Source: Eledone cirrhosa
Lineage: Eukaryota; Mollusca; Cephalopoda; Octopoda; Eledonidae
Assembly: GCA_964016885.1 (NCBI GenBank)
Contig: OZ024740.1
Location: 8,452,450 to 8,516,449, forward strand
Reading direction: 5' to 3'
DNA: 64,000 nt
Under the pieces are notes generated by a model. The model was not told the DNA's origin. It searched no databases and saw only the letters and a list, made by a program, of their open reading frames with translations. The position numbers were made by a program, and so were the translations under genes. Positions 13,801 through 26,306 of this stretch are shown piece by piece (the stretch's first letter is position 1; each line of letters starts with the position of its first letter).

Positions 13801-15357
13801 GATTGGTATGTCAATTTCAATTAGTATGTCAGTTTCTATTGCTATATCAGTTTCGATTGGTATGTCAGTTTCGATTAGTATATCAGTTTCTATAGGTATG
13901 TCAGTTTCTATTGTTATATCAGTTTCGATTGGTATATCTGTTTCGATGGCATGTCAGTTTCGATTGGTATATCAGTTTCTATTGGTATATCAGTTTCGAT
14001 TGGTATGTCAGTTTCTATTGGTATGTCAATTTCGATTGGTATATAAGTTTAGATTACTATGTCAGTTTCTATTGGTATATCAGTTTCGATTGGTATATTA
14101 GTTTCGATTAGTATATCAGTTTCTATAGGTATGTTAGTTTCTATTGGTATATCAGTTTTGACTGGTATATCAGTTTCGATTAGTATGTCAGTTTCGATTG
14201 TTATGTCAGTTTCGATTTGTATATCAGTTCCGATTGGTAAGTCAGTCTCGATTGGTATGTCAGTTTCGATTGGTATATCAGTTTAGATTGGTATCTCAGT
14301 TTCTATTGTTATATCAGTTTCTATTTGTATGTCAATTAGGATAGGTATATCAGTTTCTATTGGTATATCAGTTTCGATTAGTATGTCAGTTTCTATTGGT
14401 ATATCAGTTTCTATTGGTATGTCAGTTTTGAGTGGTATATCAGTTTCGATTGGTATGTTAGTTTCGATTGGTATGTCAGTTTCGATTGGTATGTCAGTTT
14501 CGATTGGTATGTCAGTTTCGATTGGTATGTCAATTTCGATGTGTATATCAGTTTCTATTAGTATGTTAGTTTCTATTGGAATATCAGTTTCGATTGGTAT
14601 ATCTGTTTCGATTAGTATGTCAGTTTCTATTTGTATGTTTGTTTCGATTAGTATATCAGTTTCTATTGGTATGTCAGTTTCGATCGGTATGTCAGTTTCA
14701 ATTGATATATCAGTTTCGATTGGTATATCAGTTTCGATTGGTATATCAGTTTTTATTGGTATGTCAGTTTCTATTGGTATATCAGTTTCGATTGGTATAT
14801 CAGTTTCGATTAGTATGTCAGTTTCGATTATTATGTCAGTTTCGATTTGTATATCAGTTCCGATTGGTATGTCAGTTTCGATTGGTTATGTCAGTTTCGA
14901 TTGGTATATCAGTTTCGATTGGTATGTCGGTTTCGATTGGTATGTCAGTTTCGATTAGTATATCAGTTTATATTGGTATATCAGTTTCGATTGGTATGTC
15001 AGTTTCTATTGGTATGTCAGTTTCGATTGGTATATCAGTTTCGATTGGTATGTCAGTTTCAATTGTTATATCAGTTTCTATTTGTATGTCAATTAGGATA
15101 GGTATATCAGTTTCTATTGGTACATCAGTTTCGATTGGTATATCAGTTTCGATTGGTATATCAGTTTCTATTGGTATGTCTGTTTCTATTGGTATATCAG
15201 TTTCTATTGGTATGTCAGTTTTGATTGGTATATCAGTTTCGATTGGTATGTCAGTTTCGATTGGTATGTCAGTTTCGATTGGTATATCAGTTCCGATTGG
15301 TATGTCAGTTTCGATTGGTATATCAGTTTCGATTGGTTTATCAGTTCCGATTGTTAT
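10840..15357 (+). repeat. Family A higher-order repeat, copy 2 (4518 bp, full length)
   Basis: A full-length block of 251 units by length, delimited by GTAAGTTTTG at 10840 and 15358. It includes the 1026-bp tandem pair at 10840-11865 and 11866-12891. One 17-bp unit and one 19-bp unit cancel, so the block stays a multiple of 18. It is used here as the reference copy. Confidence 0.9.
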
Positions 15358-18300
15358 GTAAGTTTTGATTGGTATGTCAGTTTCGATTGGTATATCAGTT
15401 TTGATTGGTATATCAGTTTCTATTGGTATGTCAGTTTCTATTGGTATGTCAGTTTCTATTGGTATATCAGTTTCGATTGGTATATCAGTTTCGATTGATA
15501 TATCAGTTTCGAATATTATGTCAGTTTCTACTGGTATGTCAGTTTCGATTGGTATATCAGTTCCGATTGGTATGTCAGTTTCGATTGGTATGTCAGTTTC
15601 GATTGGTATATCAGTTTCGATTGGTATGTAAGTTTCGATTAGTATGTCAATTTTAATTGGTATATCAGTTTCTATTGGTATGTCAGTTTCGAGTGGTATG
15701 TCAGTTTCTATTGGTATATAAGTTTCGATTGATATATCAGTTTCGATTAGTATATCAGTTTCTATTGGTATGTCAGTTTTGATTGGTATATCAGTTTCGA
15801 TTGGTATGTCAGTTTCGATTGGTATGTCAGTTTCGATTGGTATGTCAGTTTCGATTGGTATGTCAATTTCGATGTGTATATCAGTTTCTATTAGTATGTT
15901 AGTTTCTATTGGAATATCAGTTTCGATTGGTATATCTGTTTCGATTAGTATGTCAGTTTCTATTTGTATGTTAGTTTCGATTGGTATATCAGTTTCTATT
16001 GGTATGTCAGTTTCGATCGGTATGTCAGTTTCTATTGATATATCAGTTTCGATTGGTATATCAGTTTCGATTGGTATATCAGTTTCTATTGGTATGTCAG
16101 TTTCTATTGGTATATCAGTTTCTATTGGTATGTCAGTTTTGATTGGTATATCAGTTTCGATTGGTATGTCAGTTTCGATTGGTATGTCAGTTTCGATTGG
16201 TATATCAGTTTCGATTGGTATGTCAGTTTCGATCGGTATGTCAATTTCGATTGGTATATCAGTTTCGATTTGTATATCAGTTCCTATTGCTATATCTGTT
16301 TCTATTGGTATGTCAGTTTCTAATGGTATGTCAGTTTCGATTGGTATGTCAGTTTCGATTGGTTTATCAGTTCCGATTGGTATGTAAGTTTTGATTGGTA
16401 TGTCAGTTTCGATTGGTATATCAGTTTTGATTGGTATATCAGTTTCTATTGGTATGTCAGTTTCTATTGGTATGTCAGTTTCTATTGGTATATCAGTTTC
16501 GATTGGTATATCAGTTTCGATTGATATATCAGTTTCGAATATTATGTCAGTTTCTACTGGTATGTCAGTTTCGATTGGTATATCAGTTCCGATTGGTATG
16601 TCAGTTTCGATTGGTATGTCAGTTTCGATTGGTGTATCAGTTTCGATTGGTATGTAAGTTTCGATTGGTATGTCAATTTCAATTGGTATATCAGTTTCTA
16701 TTGGTATGTCAGTTTCGAGTGGTATGTCAGTTTCTATTGGTATATAAGTTTCGATTGATATATCAGTTTCGATTAGTATATCAGTTTCTATTGGTATGTC
16801 AGTTTTGATTGGTATATCAGTTTCGATTGGTATGTCAGTTTCGATTGGTATGTCAGTTTCGATTGGTATGTCAGTTTCGATTGGTATGTCAATTTCGATG
16901 TGTATATCAGTTTCTATTAGTATGTTAGTTTCTATTGGAATATCAGTTTCGATTGGTATATCTGTTTCGATTAGTATGTCAGTTTCTATTTGTATGTTAG
17001 TTTCGATTGGTATATCAGTTTCTATTGGTATGTCAGTTTCGATCGGTATGTCAGTTTCTATTGATATATCAGTTTCGATTGGTATATCAGTTTCGATTGG
17101 TATATCAGTCTCTATTGGTATGTCAGTTTCTATTGGTATATCAGTTTCTATTGGTATGTCAGTTTTGATTGGTATATCAGTTTCGATTGGTATGTCAGTT
17201 TCGATTGGTATGTCAGTTTCGATTGGTATATCAGTTTCAATTGGTATGTCAGTTTCGATCGGTATGTCAATTTCGATTGGTATATCAGTTTCGATTTGTA
17301 TATCAGTTCCTATTGCTATATCTGTTTCTATTGGTATGTCAGTTTCAATTGGTATGTCAGTTTCGATTGGTATGTCAGTTTCGATTGGTTTATCAGTTCC
17401 GATTGGTATGTAAGTTTTGATTGGTATGTCAGTTTCGATTGATATATCAGTTTCGATTGGTATATCAGTTTCTATTGGTATGTCAGTTTCTATTGGTATG
17501 TCCGTTTCTATTGGTATATCAGTTTCGATTGGTATATCAGTTTCGATTGATATATCAGTTTCGAATAGTATGACAGTTTCTACTGGTATGTCAGTTTCGA
17601 TTAGTATATCAGTTTCTATTGGTATGTCAGTTTCTATTGGTATATCAGTTTCGATTGGTATATCAGTTTCGATTAGTATGTCAGTTTCTATTAGTATGTT
17701 AGTTTCGATTAGTATATCAGTTTCTATTGGTATGTCAGTCTCGATCGGTATGTCAGTTTCTATTGGTATATCAGTTTCTATTGGTATGTCAGTTTTGATT
17801 TGTATATCAGTTTCGATTGGTATGTCAGTTTCGATTCGTATGTCAGTTTCGATTTGTATATCAGTTCCGATTGGTATATCAGTTTCGATTTGTATGTCAG
17901 TTTCGATTGGTATGTCAATTTCGATTGGTATATCAGTTTCTATTGGTATATCAGTTTCTAATGGTATGTCAATTTCTATTGGTATATCAGATTCGATTGG
18001 TATATCACTTTCGATTAGTATGTCAGTTTCTATTGGTATGTCAGTTTTGATTGGTATATCAGTTTCAATTGGTATGTCAGTTTCGATTGGTATGTCAGTT
18101 TCGATTGGTTTATCAGTTTCAATTGGTATGTAAGTTTTGATTGGTATGTCAGTTTCGATCGGGATGTCAGTTTCGATTGGTATATCATTTTCTATTGGTA
18201 TGTCAGTTTCGATTGGTATATCAATTTCGATTTGTATATCAGTTCCTATTGCTATATCAGTTTCTATTGGTATGTCAGTTTCAATTGGTATGTAAGTTTC

Positions 18301-19800
18301 GATTGGTATATCAGTTTCGATTTCTATATCAGTTTCGATTGGTATGTCAGTTTCGATTAGTATATCAGTTTCTATAGGTATGTCAGTTTCTATTGTTATA
18401 TCAGTTTCGATTGGTATATCTGTTTCGATGGCATGTCAGTTTCGATTGGTATATCAGTTTCTATTGGTATATCAGTTTCGATTGGTATGTCAGTTTCTAT
18501 TGGTATGTCAATTTCGATTGGTATATAAGTTTAGATTACTATGTCAGTTTCTATTGGTATATCAGTTTCGATTGGTATATTAGTTTCGATTAGTATATCA
18601 GTTTCTATAGGTATGTTAGTTTCTATTGGTATATCAGTTTTGACTGGTATATCAGTTTCGATTAGTATGTCAGTTTCGATTGTTATGTCAGTTTCGATTT
18701 GTATATCAGTTCCGATTGGTAAGTCAGTCTCGATTGGTATGTCAGTTTCGATTGGTATATCAGTTTAGATTGGTATCTCAGTTTCTATTGTTATATCAGT
18801 TTCTATTTGTATGTCAATTAGGATAGGTATATCAGTTTCTATTGGTATATCAGTTTCGATTAGTATGTCAGTTTCTATTGGTATATCAGTTTCTATTGGT
18901 ATGTCAGTTTTGAGTGGTATATCAGTTTCGATTGGTATGTTAGTTTCGATTGGTATGTCAGTTTCGATTGGTATGTCAGTTTCGATTGGTATGTCAGTTT
19001 CGATTGGTATGTCAATTTCGATGTGTATATCAGTTTCTATTAGTATGTTAGTTTCTATTGGAATATCAGTTTCGATTGGTATATCTGTTTCGATTAGTAT
19101 GTCAGTTTCTATTTGTATGTTTGTTTCGATTAGTATATCAGTTTCTATTGGTATGTCAGTTTCGATCGGTATGTCAGTTTCAATTGATATATCAGTTTCG
19201 ATTGGTATATCAGTTTCGATTGGTATATCAGTTTCTATTGGTATGTCAGTTTCTATTGGTATATCAGTTTCGATTGGTATATCAGTTTCGATTAGTATGT
19301 CAGTTTCGATTATTATGTCAGTTTCGATTTGTATATCAGTTCCGATTGGTATGTCAGTTTCGATTGGTTATGTCAGTTTCGATTGGTATATCAGTTTCGA
19401 TTGGTATGTCGGTTTCGATTGGTATGTCAGTTTCGATTAGTATATCAGTTTATATTGGTATATCAGTTTCGATTGGTATGTCAGTTTCTATTGGTATGTC
19501 AGTTTCGATTGGTATATCAGTTTCGATTGGTATGTCAGTTTCAATTGTTATATCAGTTTCTATTTGTATGTCAATTAGGATAGGTATGTCAGTTTCTATT
19601 GGTATATCAGTTTCGATTGGTATATCAGTTTCGATTGGTATATCAGTTTCTATTGGTATGTCTGTTTCTATTGGTATATCAGTTTCTATTGGTATGTCAG
19701 TTTTGATTGGTATATCAGTTTCGATTGGTATGTCAGTTTCGATTGGTATGTCAGTTTCGATTGGTATATCAGTTCCGATTGGTATGTCAGTTTCGATTGG
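15358..19800 (+). repeat. Family A higher-order repeat, copy 3
   Basis: It repeats copy 2 at an offset of 4518 bp until about 18300. There a 36-bp deletion leaves the hybrid unit CAGTTTCGATTTCTATATC, and the offset becomes 4482. It contains the 1026-bp pair at 15358-16383 and 16384-17409. Homology to the A block ends near 19800, where the order of variants switches to that of family B. Confidence 0.87.
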
Positions 19801-22199
19801 TATGTCAGTTTCGATTGGTATATCAGTTTCGATTGGTATGTAAGTTTCGATTGGTATGTCAATTTCAATTGGTATATCAGTTTCTATTGGTATGTCAGTT
19901 TCGAGTGGTATGTCAGTTTCTATTGGTATATAAGTTTCGATTGATATATCAGTTTCGATTAGTATGTCAGTTTCTACTGGTATGTCAGTAACGATATTAG
20001 TATATCAGTTTCTATTAGTATGTCAGTTTCGATTGGTATATCAGTTTCGATTTGTATATCAGTTTCGATTGGTATATCAGTTTCTATTGGTATGTCAGTT
20101 TCTATTGGTATGTCAGTTTCTATTGGTATATCAGTTTCGATTGGTATATCAGTTTCGATTGATATATCAGTTTCGAATAGTATGTCAGTTTCTACTGGTA
20201 TGTCAGTTTTGATTAGTATATCAGTTTCTATTGGTATGTCAGTTTCGATTGGTATATCAGTTTCGATTTGTATATCAGTTCCTATTGCTATATCAATTTC
20301 TATTGGTATGTCAGATTCAATTGGTATGTAAGTTTCGATTGATGTATCAGTTTCGATTGGTATGTCAGTTTCGATTGGTATATCAGTTTCGATTGGTATG
20401 TCAATTTCAATTAGTATATCAGTTTCTATTGGTATATCAGTTTCGATTTGTATATCAGTTTCTATAGGTATGTCAATTTCTATTGGTATATCTGTTTCTA
20501 TTGCTATATCAGTTTCGATTGATATATCAGTTTCGATTAGTATGTCAGTTTCTACTGGTATGTCAGTTTCGATTATTATATCAGTTTCTATTGGTATGTC
20601 ATTTTCTATTGGTATATCAGTTTCGATTGGTATATCAGTTCCGATTGGTATGTCAGTTTCGATTGGTATGTCAGTTTCGATTGGTATATCAGTTTCGATT
20701 TGTATATCAGTTCCGATTGGTATGTCAGTTTCGATTGGTATGTCAGTTTCGATTGGTATATCAGTTTCAATTGGTATGTCAGTTTCGATTGGTATGTCAA
20801 TTTCGATTGGTATATCAGTTTCTATAGGTATGTCAGTTTCGATTGTTATGTCAGGTTCTATTGGTATATAAGTTTCGATTGGTATATCAGCTTCGATTAG
20901 TATATCAATTTCTATTGGTATGTCAGTTTCGATTAGTATATTAGTTTCTATTGGTATGTCAGTTTCTAATGGTATGTCAGTTTCGATTAGTATATCAGTT
21001 TATATTACTATATCAGTTTCGATTGGTATGTCAGTTTCTATTGTTACATCAGTTTCTATTTGTATGTCAGTTAGGATAGGTATGTCAGTTTCTATTGGTA
21101 TATCAGTTTCGATTGGTATGTCTGTTTCTATTGGTATGTCAGTTTCTATTGGTATATCAGTTTCGATTGGTATATCAGTTTCGATTGGTATGTCAGTTTC
21201 GATTGGTATATCAGTTTCGATTGGTATGTCAATTTCAATTAGTATGTCAGTTTCTATTAGTATATCAGTTTCGATTGGTATGTCAGTTTCGATTAGTATC
21301 TCAGTTTCTATAGGTATGTCAGTTTCTATTGTTATATCAGTTTCTATTGGTTTGTCAATTTCAATTAGTATATCAGTTTCTATTGGTATATAAGTTTCGA
21401 TTGATATATCAGTTTCGATTAGTATGTCAGTTTCTACTGGTATGTCAGTAACGATATTAGTATATCAGTTTCTATTAGTATGTCAGTTTCGATTGGTATA
21501 TCAGTTTCGATTTGTATATCAGTTTCGATTGGTATATCAGTTTCTATTGGTATGTCAGTTTCTATTGGTATGTCAGTTTCTATTGGTATATCAGTTTCGA
21601 TTGGTATATCAGTTTCGATTGATATATCAGTTTCGAATAGTATGTCAGTTTCTACTGGTATGTCAGTTTTGATTAGTATATCAGTTTCTATTGGTATGTC
21701 AGTTTCGATTGGTATATCAGTTTCGATTTGTATATCAGTTCCTATAGCTATATCAGTTTCTATTGGTATGTCAGTTTCAATTGGTATGTAAGTTTCGATT
21801 GATGTATCAGTTTCGATTGGTATGTCAGTTTCGATTGGTATATTAGTTTCGATTGGTTTGTCAATTTCAATTAGTATATCAGTTTCTATTGGTATATCAG
21901 TTTCGATTTGTATGTCAGTTTCGATTAGTATATCAGTTTCTATAGGTATGTCAATTTCGATTGGTATATCAGTTTCTATTGGTATATCAGTTTCGATTGA
22001 TATATCAGTTTCGATTAGTATGTCAGTTTCTACTGGTATGTCAGTTTCGATTAGTATATCAGTATCTATTGGTATGTCAGTTTCGATTGGTATATCAGTT
22101 TCGATTTGTATATCAGTTCCTATTGCTATATCAATTTCTATTGGTATGTCAGATTCAATTGGTATGTAAGTTTCGATTGATGTATCAGTTTCGATTGGT
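19801..22199 (+). repeat. Family B satellite with 1460- and 1838-bp direct repeats
   Basis: The variant string at 19964-20330 is repeated at 21424-21790, an offset of 1460 bp. The string beginning near 20362 is repeated from 22200, an offset of 1838 bp. Both offsets are 2 bp over a multiple of 18, because a 20-bp unit (CAGTAACGATATTAGTAT core) lies inside. Only satellite is seen. Confidence 0.75.
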
Positions 22200-25149
22200 A
22201 TGTCAGTTTCGATTGGTATATCAGTTTCGATTGGTATGTCAATTTCAATTAGTATATCAGTTTCTATTGGTATATCAGTTTCGATTTGTATATCAGTTTC
22301 TATAGGTATGTCAATTTCTATTGGTATATCTGTTTCTATTGCTATATCAGTTTCGATTGATATATCAGTTTCGATTAGTATGTCAGTTTCTACTGGTATG
22401 TCAGTTTCGATTATTATATCAGTTTCTATTGGTATGTCATTTTCTATTGGTATATCAGTTTCGATTGGTATATCAGTTCCGATTGGTATGTCAGTTTCGT
22501 TTGGTATGTCAGTTTCGATTGGTATATCAGTTTCGATTTGTATATCAGTTCCGATTGGTATGTCAGTTTCGATTGGTATGTCAGTTTCGATTGGTATATC
22601 AGTTTCAATTGGTATGTCGGTTTCGATTGGTATGTCAATTTCAATTGGTATGTCAGGTTCTATTGGTATATCAGTTTCGATTGGTATATCAGCTTCGATT
22701 AGTATATCAATTTCTATTGGTATGTCAGTTTCGATTAGTATATTAGTTTCTATTGGTATGTCAGTTTCTATTGGTATATCAGCTTCGATTGGTATATCAG
22801 TTTCGATTAGTATGTCAGTTTCTAATGGTATGTCAGTTTCGATTAGTATATCAGTTTATATTACTATATCAGTTTCGATTGGTATGTCAGTTTCTATTGT
22901 TACATCAGTTTCTATTTGTATGTCAGTTAGGATAGGTATGTCAGTTTCTATTGGTATATCAGTTTCGATTGGTATGTCTGTTTCTATTGGTATGTCAGTT
23001 TCTATTGGTATATCAGTTTCGATTGGTATATCAGTTTCGATTGGTATGTCAGTTTCGATTGGTATATCAGTTTCGATTGGTATGTCAATTTCAATTAGTA
23101 TGTCAGTTTCTATTAGTATATCAGTTTCGATTGGTATGTCAGTTTCGATTAGTATCTCAGTTTCTATAGGTATGTCAGTTTCTATTGTTATATCAGTTTC
23201 TATTGGTTTGTCAATTTCAATTAGTATATCAGTTTCTATTGGTATATCAGTTTCGATTTGTATGTCAGTTTCGATTAGTATATCAGTTTCTATAGGTATG
23301 TCAATTTCGATTGGTATATCAGTTTCGATTGATATATCAGTTTCGATTAGTATGTCAGTTTCTACTGGTATGTCAGTTTCGATTAGTATATCAGTTTCTA
23401 TTGGTATGTCAGTTTCGATTGGTATGTCAGTTTCTATTGGTATATCAGTTTCTATGGGTATGTCAGTTTTGATTGGTATATCAGTTTCGGTTGGTATGTC
23501 AGTTTCGATTGGTATGTCAGTTTCGATTGGTATATCAGTTCCGATTGGTATGTCAGTTTCGATTGTTATGTCAGTTTCGATTGGTATGTCAATTTCGATT
23601 GGTATATCAGTTTCTAATGGTATGTCAGTTTCGAGTGGTATGTCAGTTTCTATTGATATATCAATTTCGATTAGTATGTCAGTTTCTACTGGTATGTCAG
23701 TTTCGATTAGTATATCAGTTTCTAATGGTATGTCACTTTCTATTGGTATATCAGATTCGATTGGTATATCACTTTCGATTAGTATATCAGTTTCTATTGG
23801 TATGTCAGTTTTGATTGGTATATCAGTTTCGATTGGTATGTCAGTTTCGATTGGTATGTCAGTTTCGATTGGTATATCAGTTCCGATTGGTATGTCAGTT
23901 TCGATTGGTATGTTAGTTTCGATTGGTATGTCAATTTCGATGTGTATATCAGTTTCTATTAGTATGTTAGTTTCTATTGGAATATCAGTTTCGATTGGTA
24001 TATCTGTTTCGATTAGTATGTCAGTTTCTATTTGTATGTTAGTTTCGATTAGTATATCAGTTTCTATTGGTATGTCAATTTCGATCGGTATGTCAGTTTC
24101 TATTGATATATCAGTTTCGATTGGTATATCAGTTTCGATTGGTATATCAGTTTCTATTGGTATGTCAGTTTCTATTGATATATCAGTTTCTATTGGTATG
24201 TCAGTTTTGATTGGTATATCAGTTTCGATTGGTATGTCAGTTTCGATTGGTATGTCAGTTTCGATTGGTATATCAGTTTCGATTGGTATGTCAGTTACGA
24301 TTGTTATGTCAATTTCAATTGGTATATCAGTTTCTATTGGTATGTCAGTTTCTATTGGTATGTCAGTTTCGAGTGGTATGTCAGTTTCTATTGGTATATC
24401 AGTTTCTATTTGTATGTCAGTTTTGATTGATATATCAGTTTCGATTAGTATGTCAGTTTCTACTGGTATGTCAGTTTCGATTAGTATATCAGTTTCTAAT
24501 GGTATGTTAGTTTCTATTGGTATATCAGATTCGATTGGTATGTCACCTTCGATCAGCATATCAGTTTCTATTGGTATGTCAGTTTTGATTGGTATATCAG
24601 TTTCAATTGGTATTTCAGTTTCGATTGGTATGTCAGTTTCTATTGGTTTATCAGTTCCGATTGGTATGTAAGTTTTGATTGGTATATCAATTTCGATTTG
24701 TATATCGGTTCCTATTGCTATATCAGTTTCTATTGGTATGTCAGTTTCAATTGGTATGTAAGTTTCGATTGGTATATCAGTTCGATTGGTATGTCAGTTT
24801 CGATTGGTATATCAGTTTCGATTGGTATGTCAATTTCAATTAGTATGTCAGTTTCTATTAGTATATCAGTTTCGATTGGTATGTCAGTTTCGATTAGTAT
24901 CTCAGTTTCTATTGGTATATCAGTTTCGATTAATATATCAGTTTCTATTGGTATGTCAGTTTCGATTGGTATGTCAGTTTCTATTGTTATGTCAGTTTCG
25001 ATTGGTATATAAGTTTAGATTAGTATGTCAGTTTCTATTGGTATATCAGTTTCGATTGGTATATTAGTTTCGATTAGTATATCAGTTTCTATAGGTATGT
25101 TAGTTTCTATTGGTATATCAGTTTTGACTGGTATGTCAGTTTCGATTGG
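22200..25149 (+). repeat. Family B satellite, no clear tandem block
   Basis: Satellite only. About 23.4-23.8 kb resembles 2.86-3.25 kb in unit order, and 22951-23169 recurs at 28095-28313. Off-register changes are scarce here, so one + frame stays open for 823 codons (22200-24671) and one antisense frame for 567 codons. A 17-bp unit (ATCAGTTCGATTGGTAT) near 24776 breaks the register. Confidence 0.75.
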
Positions 25150-26306
25150 TATATCAGTTTCGATTGGTATATCAGTTTCGATTGGTATATCAGTTTCGAT
25201 TGGTATCTCAGTTTCTATTGTTATATCAGTTTCTATTGGTATGTCAGTTTCGATAGGTATGTCAGTTTCTATTGGTATATCAGTTTCGATTGGTATGTAA
25301 GTTTCTATTGGTATGTTAGTTTCGATTGGTATATCAGTTTCGATTGGTATGTCAGTTTCTATTGTTATATCAGTTTCTATTTGTATGTCAATTAGGATAG
25401 GTATGTCAGTTTCTATTGGTATATCAGTTTCGATTGGTATGTCAGTTTCTATTAGTATATCAGTTTCGATTGGTATGTCAGTTTCGATTAGTATCTCAGT
25501 TTCTATAGGTATGTCAGTTTCTATTGTTATATCAGTTTTGATTGGTATATCTGTTTCGATGGTATGTCAGTTTCGATTGGTATATCAGTTTCTATTGGTA
25601 TATCAGTTTCGATTAATATATCAGTTTCTATTGGTATGTCAGTTTCGATTGGTATGTCTGTTTCTATTGTTATGTCAGTTTCGATTGGTATATAAGTTTA
25701 GATTAGTATGTCAGTTACTATTGGTATATCAGTTTCGATTGGTATATCAGTTTCGATTGGTATATCAGTTTCGATTGGTATCTCAGTTTCTATTGTTATA
25801 TCAGTTTCTATTGGTATGTCAGTTTCGATAGGTATGTCAGTTTCTATTGGTATATCAGTTTCGATTGGTATGTAAGTTTCTATTGGTATGTTAGTTTCGA
25901 TTGGTATATCAGTTTCGATTGGTATGTCAGTTTCTATTGTTATATCAGTTTCTATTTGTATGTCAATTAGGATAGGTATGTCAGTTTCTATTGGTATATC
26001 AGTTTCGATTGGTATGTCAGTTTCTATTAGTATATCAGTTTCGATTGGTATGTCAGTTTCGATTAGTATCTCAGTTTCTATAGGTATGTCAGTTTCTATT
26101 GTTATATCAGTTTTGATTGGTATATCTGTTTCGATGGTATGTCAGTTTCGATTGGTATATCAGTTTCTATTGGTATATCAGTTTCGATTAATATATCAGT
26201 TTCTATTGGTATGTCAGTTTCGATTGGTATGTCTGTTTCTATTGTTATGTCAGTTTCGATTGGTATATAAGTTTAGATTAGTATGTCAGTTACTATTGGT
26301 ATATCA
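25150..26306 (+). repeat. 575-bp tandem duplication
   Basis: Two adjacent copies at an offset of 575 bp (for example 25313 with 25888). The length is 31 units of 18 bp plus one 17-bp unit that contains TTTCGATGGTAT. Boundaries were placed by eye. The copies look nearly identical, which suggests a recent event. Confidence 0.75.
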
